10,617 nt of DNA. Source: Cephalothrix spiralis. Lineage: Eukaryota > Nemertea > Palaeonemertea > Archinemertea > Cephalotrichidae. The first letter of the stretch is position 1; each line of letters begins with the position of its first letter. Below the pieces are notes generated by a model, which was not told where the DNA came from, made no database searches, and saw only the letters and a program-made list of their open reading frames with translations. The translations under genes and the position numbers were made by a program. Location of the stretch: positions 1 to 10,617 of the forward strand of contig JAUCNG010399033.1 of the NCBI GenBank assembly GCA_032353305.1. Direction: 5' to 3'. Positions 1-6,516 of this stretch are shown in pieces.

Positions 1-349
1 CTGACAATGCTGATGACAAAGCTTCTGCTAGCAAAAATATTGGTACAACATCCCGCAAAATCGGAAAGATTCTGATAGAAAGTTATAAGAATGAAACGAA
101 ATTGATTAGGTACTACTTTTCTGAGTCCGCAAAGTACTTGAATATAGCAGATGAGTGTGCCAGAGACAAAAGTTTGGAATGGAAACAAAACTTAAGTCAG
201 CTAATTAATGACTTACTGGAAGAATATGAGGAATTTGAAACCGAAACTTGTTCTGATTTCGCTGCAAGAGCAAGGAATTATGAAAAAATCGTTGACAATA
301 TACCGGACGAACACAAGCCGAATTTACTACTCAATATTGCAAATTGCTG
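1..349 (+). CDS. Exon A of TPR/J-domain gene (5' end outside window)
   Basis: The reading frame starts with the codon at 3-5 and has no stop up to the splice donor after base 349 (CTG|GTAAGT). It encodes 115 residues plus two bases of a split Trp codon. The product is rich in Glu, Asp, Lys and Asn and looks fully helical (for example DLLEEYEEFETET, then NLLLNIANCW). No acceptor site or initiator was chosen, because the frame continues through the left edge. The last 59 bases of the exon are duplicated about 250 bases downstream. Confidence 0.8.
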
Positions 350-3300
350 GTAAGTATGGTATCTGAACCTGATACAGCATACATGAATTGTAGGGATCTC
401 CTGGGCGAAATATCTCGACTCTCGAGGGGTTTGTCACCGAGGGTTAAAGTTGTTGTTGTTCCTAGGATTTTTCTCATAATTATGTCAGCAACATCTGTGC
501 GTCGTTGCTGGTCGATTCAATATTTCCCCTCATAAAACAAATTGTTGACAATATACCGGACGAAAACAAACCGAGTTTACTACTCAATATTGCAAATTGC
601 TGGTAAGTATGGTATCTGAACTTGATACAGTATACACGACTTTTAGGATCACCTGGGCGAAATATCTCGACTCTCGAGGGTTTGTTCCCGAGGGTTATTT
701 GATCTCATTTCCTGGTTCCTACTTATACGAGTATTATAGACAATTACATGCTGTGCTCCTATTTGACCCCATTTCCCTGCATGCAACATACATTTTTGGT
801 TAATTGAGTGCCCCATGCACCCAAAATCACCATATAAGGGTAAAGCCAATCCACTGGTAATTTAGCAAAAGCTTTTCGATCCGTCTTTCGGATCTTCTTC
901 AGTTTAAAATTACTCTCTTCCAGGTTACTAGCAGCTTGTGAGGCTTCATCAAATATGGCTTATAAAGACGCTCTACCTTATCTGCACGAATGTCATTACC
1001 CAATTGAAGAGTGCAAACGTCTTGTTCGCGATGATGAAGATCTTCTTAGTGAAATAAGAGTGTACGAAGACGACGTTATTCTTCAAATGTCTGTCATAGA
1101 AGCAATGCAAGCAAGATGCATCGGTAAGTTTAACACGTGGTATTTTCATGGGAGGGTCAGTATACTTAGTATAATCTCAGATCTTGCATCTAGTACGAGG
1201 ACGAAACAGGAAAGATTCATGTTGGCCTATGTACTATTCTTCCTCAAAATCAGTTGAATAGCTTGCATAAGCCAAATCATCTCAAAATAAACGCTCAAAA
1301 ATATTTTAGTAGTAAAATTTGACTTCAATGTCCATTCGTCTCGTGGGTTTCAGCAGCACTGATAAGTGATCAGCTATCCTTCTAATGAGCCAATTTGCAA
1401 TGATGTCTTCCAAGTTATTTTCTTCAACATCGTACCAGTATATCTTTCACATATCCTTGATTTTTTAACTATTCTAACATTTACATCATCTCGAAATTAA
1501 TAGAAGCTCTTAGTATGAAAAAAACCACAATGAATCGTGTCAAATATAATTCTATTGTAGAAGAGGGAGGCGGCGGCTCCGCAATAAAACGTTAAAAATT
1601 ATTTTCTTTGATGAGCGTCAATCTTCCGACAGACGAATTTTAGAGTAAACTATTACTTTTTCAGCGGATGATTTGCTGGAAGATCAAATGAAAAATCAAG
1701 AAAACATATCTATGCCAATGTTATGGGATATAATTGATAGATATCATCATTCAATTGTCAAAGCAAGAGAAAAAGATGTTGAACAGGAAGCCATAGCTAT
1801 GTCAAGAATAGGGCATGTGTATGAAAAATTCATGAAGCTGCCGTTAAGGGGAAAAGAGTTCTTTCGCAGAAGTATTGAATTAGCAATGGCTCTACAACCA
1901 AGAGTATTCACAAATGATGGTAATAAGCATTTTAAATATCTTTAAGGATCAAAACACCTATACACGGTACTTTATTCTCCGGTAAAAGGGATCCTTTGTT
2001 GACCATTAAAACCCTTTAGTGGTTTTGATCCATGATGTCCCGGCATCATTTCCTGAAAATTTCAAAATCGCGGGTTGGACAATTTTCGAGAAATGCGCAT
2101 GCGCAAATCGCAAAAATGACCGCGGATTCTAGTAAAATAGGGGCATGTTTCTATCTGTCCGCAATATAATTATATGACGAAAAATCATCCGTTACAGAAT
2201 AATTCAATGATTATGACGTCACACCTATTTCAAACGTTAATAACTCTGTAACGGTTGATTTTACGTCATATAATTGTATTACGGAAAGATAGAAACATGC
2301 CCCTATTCTATCAGAATCCACTGTAATTTTTACAATTTGCGCATGCGCAACCCTAAAACTCGACTGCGCATGCGCATTTCTCGAAAACTTTCCAACCCGT
2401 GATTTTGAAATTTTCAGGAAATGGACATCATGGATCAAAACCACCAGAGAGTTTTAATGGTTAAATAAAAGGATCCCTTTTACCGGAGAATAAAGTACCG
2501 TGTATACAATGTGTCCAAAAAAGGTTATTCTAATTCACTATGATTATTTCAAGTGTACATGTATACTAAAACTTTCTTAATTAGCCTGGATAAGTTGCAT
2601 AAAACCAACGTTAATCAATTCATGTCACGTATAACTGCACTATACCGAATTAAAATTGTCTTGTATAATTCCTAAGTTTCCAAAAAATTCTAAATGTATT
2701 TTCAAAAAGTGTTTTGTGCTTGTTTTTAGATGTTAGTCTATCAAACAGAATCATCGTCATGGAAAGAGGTGAACGAGAAAACATTATCTTACTGATTATA
2801 ACAGAAAATAACGTTTCCGGGGTATTGACCTTGGTTAATGATCGTTAATCAAATCATCTATCATATTTGTTTCTAAACTTGGAGGAAATTTAGTAAATAT
2901 ATAACGGTATCAGTGAAAATTAAAAATGCTGGGCATTTATGCAGTACCAGACTTATTTAGAAATATTTAGTATACTCTGTAGAATAATATCTGATTAAGG
3001 ATGGTCTTTTTTGAGACACACTTTGCATTTTATAAAGCTGATGCGAAATTTAATATTTAAGTTAATTTTTCAAGGTAGTTTAACCCATCTTTTGGCCCCT
3101 TGGTCAATTTTTATAAAGCGGGGGCCCAAAATTGAGTCAAACCTAATCACATAACGACATAGATGGTAAAAAAAAGGTTTCAAATCTCAATCGACTCGTA
3201 CAATGTATACAATTATGTAACATTATTTTCCAGATTGGTATATTGAAGCTACTGCTACTATGCAGAGGTATCAAGACGAAACAGTAAAAAAAGAAGAAAA

Positions 3301-3628
3301 TCAATGGGAAAATGTAAAGAAGAAGTATATTGGTGAATTAGAAAAAGAAATGAAAGAATTGAATGGATTTGTGAATTCTGGTCAAATTGGGACAGCGGCA
3401 GCAGCAAAAAAGCTATTAGAATGTGTGTACAAAACATTTCCCATTGGAAAAAGTCTCCCACTCCCAGAGGAATTCAATTATTCAGACGCAAAGAAGACTT
3501 TACAAAAAGCCATTACTCACTACCACCCCGATAGAGTTGACACCGAATCGAAAGGAATAAAAGCAAAGATTCTGGCGGAAGAAATAACAAAGGTTTTAAC
3601 TCGACATTATGAAAGTTTCAAAGGTTAG
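1..3628 (+). CDS. TPR-like protein with C-terminal J domain (3' part of gene, four exons)
   Basis: Four exons (1-349, 924-1123, 1665-1919, 3234-3628) join through good GT/AG sites with matching phases into one frame of 398 residues plus stop. The frame is open to the left edge, so the N-terminus is missing. Residues 1-180 are acidic and helical. About 200-262 resemble one or two degenerate tetratricopeptide repeats (a GHVYEKF core, then FFRRSIELA). About 268-310 are a charged, coiled-coil-like helix. About 345-397 form a J domain with HPD at 365-367, preceded by helix II (KKTLQKAITHY) and followed by helix III. An HPD motif normally stimulates Hsp70 ATPase, and a J domain at the extreme C-terminus is the auxilin arrangement. 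I recall similar uncharacterised proteins in marine invertebrates, but from general memory only. Inference: an Hsp70 co-chaperone whose helical part binds clients or partners. I assign no gene symbol. Confidence 0.8.
291..446 (+). repeat. Direct duplication, copy 1: exon A end plus intron start
   Basis: About 156 bases, covering the last 59 bases of exon A, its splice donor and the first part of the intron, recur at 544-697 with an offset of about 251-253 bases. Matching landmarks in both copies include TTTACTACTCAATATTGCAA, the donor GTAAGTATGGTATCTGAAC, and GGGCGAAATATCTCGACTCT. Confidence 0.9.
489..602 (+). CDS. Possible in-frame cassette exon made from the duplicated exon end
   Basis: A possible acceptor, TTTTTCTCATAATTATGTCAG, ends at 488, and the copied donor follows 602. 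The enclosed 114 bases are a multiple of three and have no stop in the frame set by exon A. Both ends have the same phase as the exon A to exon B junction. If used, it would insert 38 residues: 18 from new sequence, then VDNIPDENKPSLLLNIANCW. The acceptor pyrimidine tract is only moderate, and chance could explain the open frame, so this is a hypothesis. Confidence 0.3.
544..697 (+). repeat. Direct duplication, copy 2
   Basis: This copy keeps the reading frame of the exon end, with two amino-acid changes (His to Asn and Asn to Ser) and one silent change in its first 59 bases. It also keeps an intact GTAAGT donor at 603. The intronic half has diverged more, for example in the stretch after TATACA. 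Confidence 0.9.
872..902 (-). repeat. Short hairpin motif like those at Penelope-type retroelement ends
   Basis: On the minus strand this reads CTGAAGAAG, then a 6-bp stem (GATCCG / CGGATC at 894-889 and 883-878, with a 5-base loop), then AAAAG. The pattern CTGAAGAAG-stem-GAAA recurs at the ends of Penelope-like elements in many animals, which I recall from general knowledge. No reverse transcriptase or endonuclease sequence is visible nearby, so at most this is a relic. Confidence 0.3.
924..1123 (+). CDS. Exon B of TPR/J-domain gene
   Basis: The acceptor is TCTCTTCCAG ending at 923, and the donor after 1123 is GTAAGT. The first base completes the split Trp codon from exon A. Sixty-six full codons follow, and one base is left over. 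The peptide continues the helical array (LLAACEASSN, then YPIEECKRLVRDDEDLL). A Met codon at 955 lies inside the exon and is not a likely start, because the frame is open back to the acceptor and joins exon A in phase. Confidence 0.82.
1124..1664 (+). other. Intron B-C
   Basis: This AT-rich intron is bounded by GTAAGT and TTTTTCAG. I see no gene, long repeat or RNA in it. A GC-rich run (GGAGGCGGCGGCTCCGC) near 1566-1582 stands out, but it is too short to assign. Confidence 0.7.
1665..1919 (+). CDS. Exon C of TPR/J-domain gene (TPR-like repeats)
   Basis: The acceptor is TTACTTTTTCAG ending at 1664, and the donor after 1919 is GTAATA. The first two bases complete an Ala codon with the G left by exon B, and 84 full codons follow. 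The segment from MLWDII to AMALQP has the spacing of tetratricopeptide helices: Trp, Gly-x-x-Tyr, paired Phe, then an Ala-rich helix closed by Pro. This is the only part that suggests a protein-binding scaffold. The match is by eye and degenerate. Confidence 0.82.
1920..3233 (+). other. Intron C-D
   Basis: This intron contains the foldback element at 1961-2504. The rest (2507-3233) is AT-rich and non-coding. A weak inverted pair lies near 3090-3135 (TTTTGGCCCC against GGGGGCCCAAAA). No further exon is needed, because exons C and D join in phase. Confidence 0.7.
1961..2504. mobile_element. 544-bp foldback MITE with long terminal inverted repeats and TA target duplication
   Basis: Two arms (1961-2198 and 2245-2504) are inverted copies of each other. 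The first 37 bases of each end are identical, beginning TACACGGTACTTTATTCTCC. TA flanks both ends (1959-1960 and 2505-2506), as expected of Tc1/mariner-type transposition. The arms differ by small indels, and the right arm carries two copies of GCGCATGCGCA where the left has one. The loop of about 46 bases includes TGACGTCA. There is no transposase frame, so the element is non-autonomous. Confidence 0.85.
3234..3628 (+). CDS. Exon D of TPR/J-domain gene: coiled coil, J domain and stop
   Basis: The acceptor is ATTATTTTCCAG ending at 3233. The first two bases complete an Asp codon with the G from exon C, and 130 codons and a TAG stop (3626-3628) follow. A long charged helix (MQRYQDETVKKEENQW onward) comes first, then a Gly/Ala-rich linker and a Pro-containing hinge (KTFPIGKSLPLPEEF). 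The C-terminal J domain has HPD encoded at 3524-3532. Helix III ends in TRHYESFKG just before the stop. Helix I is weak, as in auxilin-type J domains. The next 500 bases hold no AATAAA; TATAAA near 3821 is a weak variant candidate. Confidence 0.85.
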
Positions 3629-3991
3629 ATTCAGTGATCTTCAGTGGTGGAGCCAGTTAAATTGTCTTCGAACCGAAATAATCAGCAAAGTTTTTAATGG
3701 GATATAGGATCATATAGATATGATGATTAGAGGTCATCACTAATTGTTGTGTTTAATATGAAATATATTTCCTAGCCTATGTAGTATATAGCCAATCATC
3801 TCCAAATAGGAAGTTGTTTTATAAAAATATATGATTTTCTAGGAGGCAGAAGAGCGTAATCCATGTAACAGGGTGGCTAACAAAATTCCATTATATTTTA
3901 TCACAACACTTTAAAAAGTCTTGAAGACAGTCCGTTATCATGGTCGTGACATCCCGCCAAATAACCAATCGGAGACGAATAGTGTGGCCCA
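3629..3991. other. Downstream flank of the J-domain gene
   Basis: This probably holds the 3' UTR of the J-domain gene, followed by AT-rich spacer. I see no gene, no canonical AATAAA and no clear repeat. Confidence 0.5.
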
Positions 3992-5210
3992 GAAATTTTC
4001 GGTTTTCCAATTTTCCTAAGCTCATCATCTTAAAATGGGACCGGGTAAAACGCGTGTAGGTGCGGAAATACACGTACTAAAACGCAGATATTTATCCGCA
4101 GTCCTTATACAGTGTGCCCCAATATTATGGAAAACAGCCAGATGACGTCATATTGTGACTTAACTATGAATATTTTAATAATTGCCAAACATACCTATTA
4201 CCTATTCGAGAACCGAGTAAAACAGATTTGGTGCAGATCGGTTCATAACTGAGAAGCTTCGATAATTCTCACTAAGAAACCAGCTGGTTTCATTTTCCCA
4301 ACTCTAAATCCCATTCTTTTCAATCACTTTAAGATTGATCTTGAATATTTTCAGTGCATTTCAATTTTTAATAATTTTTTGTGTTAATAGTAAATTGAAT
4401 AAGAAATTTTAGAAAATTAAAAAGGCATACAAAATCGCAAGAATTCCGAGAAAGGACGTTTGTTTGGAGAATTTAACTTTTTGGACCTTTGGGGAAAATG
4501 TAGCTCAGTTGTTGTTGGACAGATTTGCACCAAATTTATTTTATTTGAAAGAGAAGACCATGATCTCTCTAGTTATCACTAGCAGCGATATAGTCAAATC
4601 ATAATTTAGTCATAATATGACGTCATCTTGCTGTTTTCCATAATATTGGGACACCCTGTATATGTTTTGGATGCCTTTGAAATATTAAACGGATAATAAT
4701 TCGGTCGTACTTATCAAAACTAAAAAACTATGTTTGGCTGTTTCAGGGGCGAGAAAAAAACTAATTATCTTTGATGTTGCCTCTTTGCTCTAATAGAGGT
4801 GTTTTACCAATGTCCCGTTTGAATTTAATATTCCGAGTCCAAGTTTGGACGATAGAAATGACGTTTTGAATTTTTGAAAAATCCTATATCAGTAATAAGG
4901 AGCATTGGCAACATTGAAATGGTACATGACCGCGAATACATATCTGCGTTTTACCCCTTCTTACCGGGTCATAGCGACCCATAAAATAATTTTAGGAGAA
5001 AATGTAGAAATTTAATGGAATCTAATGATATAAATAAGCCAATTATAGTCATAACAATTAGAGTAAAACAGTTAAAAGAAAACGAAATCGATTTTTCAAA
5101 ATCTAAAACTGTTTATTTAGAATAGAAGTGGATGATCCGCACCTACACGCATTTTACCCGGTCCCTCCGACAATTGGTCTAAGGAAAGTTAGAAAAAACC
5201 GATAAATTTC
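3992..5210. mobile_element. Larger inverted-repeat element interrupted by a nested MITE
   Basis: The left arm (3992 to about 4098) and right arm (about 4935-5210) are inverted relatives. The best-matched blocks are 4036-4065 against 5136-5165 (GGACCGGGTAAAACGCGTGT against its complement with about two changes) and the AAAACGCAGATAT block near 4079-4091 against ATATCTGCGTTTT near 4940-4953. The mariner-type MITE at 4108-4660 sits between the arms. No transposase frame and no certain target duplication are visible, so the outer limits are approximate. Confidence 0.6.
4108..4660 (+). mobile_element. 553-bp mariner-type MITE, copy A
   Basis: The ends are inverted repeats of about 62 bases with about six mismatches. 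They begin TACAGTGTGCCCCAATATTA on the left and TACAGGGTGTCCCAATATTA on the complement of the right. TA flanks both sides (4106-4107 and 4661-4662). The conserved block AGATGACGTCATATT lies inside each end. There is no open transposase frame. Related copies lie at 8912-9670 and from 10254. Confidence 0.85.
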
Positions 5211-6425
5211 AAAATCCTTGTTTTACTTACTATTGTAGATAATACTTTATTTCCTAGTAAGTTCGTGATTAACAAAGACCATTGCTTACCATTTTTTAGT
5301 CAACGTATAAAAAATATAAGCTGCGCCACTGCACTGTAGAGAGATTTCACAACAATCTTTAAAATTTCAAGAGATAAATATTTATTTATTTACATCATAC
5401 ATGATGAATACATTAGTAATTTGTATATAATACAATTTACATAGATTATATGAGTGATACGTAAAATATGCTCTCAAAACCAGGACTAGATCATTTTAAC
5501 CAGTATCTAGGATACTGGATTCTATGCAAACGGTGCGCCAAATTTTCTTGAGTTTATTTTTTTTGCGCCAAAAATAACGAATTTGAATATAGACTTTCAT
5601 GTATTTTAATGATTGAAAATCATTCAGTTTATATCTATATTGAACATGCTATGCTTTAGCGAGGAGACACGATACAAAGAATCGTAAATCGGCGAGGACA
5701 GATAAGGTTTGGGTTACAGTGTAGGGTCCCTTCGAGCGTAGGTACTTTATGCTTTATATTAGGCCTTTTTTTTAAAGGAAACTTACCCAATACATTTCGA
5801 AAATATTGGCGAGGGTCTGAGGACATTCCTCCAGATAAGGAAAGGCACAACTAGCATAGAATCCAGTATCGGTAACCAGGCACACACATTATTTAGCATG
5901 CACTTAATTATATTTTTTCTTTCATACATGCACTAAGGGTTTCATTTGAAAAAGTAAATAATTTTTTTATTGGCTATTGTCATTGTTTCGAAGCAGACTG
6001 ATCTACACTCTGGTCCCCTCCGAGCTTATTTACGCCGCAATAAAACTTCCGTTTACTTAAAACAAAAAGTAAGGGCAAGGTATTTTTGTAAATGTGTATT
6101 GTCTCAAATAAATCATGTAATACCTTATTTTAATTCATTTCTACATTCATCTGTGATATCTAGATGAGTCTCTTTTGGCATATTAGCGAAAATATTATAA
6201 TAATATTTTGTGTTATATTTTTTGAGAACGATTTATACGACATAGAACATTGAACATTTTGGAAAAGCGATTCATTTGATATCACCGCTCACATGATAAG
6301 GTCCTATACCCCAGATCTATGAATTTATGACGCAGCACATATTTTTATAAAAATATGAGTATGACAAAATGAATGAATACGATACATGTACCGGTAATAA
6401 TAATGCACAAACCAGTTGATATCGA
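5211..6425. other. Non-coding space downstream of ARFRP1
   Basis: This AT-rich stretch probably includes the 3' UTR of the minus-strand ARFRP1 gene. Minus-strand AATAAA signals occur near 5965-5970 and, in a row, near 5389-5400. Either could end the transcript, and I cannot choose between them. It also holds the inverted-repeat block at 5511-5870 and a small palindrome (AAAATATTATAATAATATTTT) near 6190-6210. No gene is supported here. Confidence 0.55.
5511..5870. repeat. 360-bp block bounded by 17-bp perfect inverted repeats
   Basis: GATACTGGATTCTATGC at 5511-5527 is the exact complement of 5854-5870. The left end also belongs to a local palindrome, CCAGTATC-TAG-GATACTGG (5500-5518). The block has no coding sequence I recognise. 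It could be a small MITE, but no clear target duplication is visible. Confidence 0.5.
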
Positions 6426-6516
6426 TCATGTGATATCTTTCTGTGCTGGTGGTCTTCTTATATTGTTTCTTTGGACGCACCTGGATACCCATTCAATACC
6501 CTGATCAACACCACTC
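6426..6516 (-). CDS. ARFRP1: ARFRP1 last coding exon with stop
   Basis: The minus-strand acceptor TTTTCTAG lies just above 6516. One base completes the split Gly, then 29 codons encode SGVDQGIEWVSRCVQRNN, IRRPPAQKDIT, and a TGA stop at 6428-6426. GIEW and the ending RPPxQxDIT are shared with human ARFRP1, which also ends in DIT. Confidence 0.93.

Larger units (their letters stand above)
350..923 (+). other. Intron A-B with duplicated exon end
   Basis: This intron separates exons A and B. It starts with GTAAGT and ends in a pyrimidine-rich AG. Inside it are the second copy of the exon A end (544-697), a possible cassette exon (489-602) and a short hairpin motif (872-902). Nothing else in it reads as coding. 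Confidence 0.75.

Noticed and set aside
649-849. Minus-strand open frame of 66 codons
   Set aside because: It overlaps the duplicated intron sequence and resembles no known protein.
1197-1210. GAGGACGAAACAGG, resembling the 3' core of a hammerhead ribozyme
   Set aside because: No CTGATGA core or pairing stem precedes it at the required distance on this strand.
2211-2444. Open frame of 77 codons on the minus strand
   Set aside because: It lies wholly within the foldback MITE and is only its inverted arm read through; there is no similarity to a transposase.
2729-2790. Possible extra exon in the C-D intron after TTGTTTTTAG
   Set aside because: Exons C and D already join in phase, and no good donor in the right phase follows a coding-like stretch here.
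3258-3461. Minus-strand open frame of 67 codons
   Set aside because: It is the antisense shadow of exon D, which has splice sites, correct phase and a J domain.
3891-4073. Minus-strand open frame of 60 codons
   Set aside because: It overlaps the left arm of the inverted-repeat element and shows no protein similarity.
5656-5850. Minus-strand open frame of 64 codons in the 5511-5870 block
   Set aside because: It has no recognisable domain, lies inside an inverted-repeat block and is of a length expected by chance.
5970-6167. Plus-strand open frame of 65 codons
   Set aside because: It has no family resemblance and no splice or promoter context. It lies in the probable ARFRP1 3' UTR.
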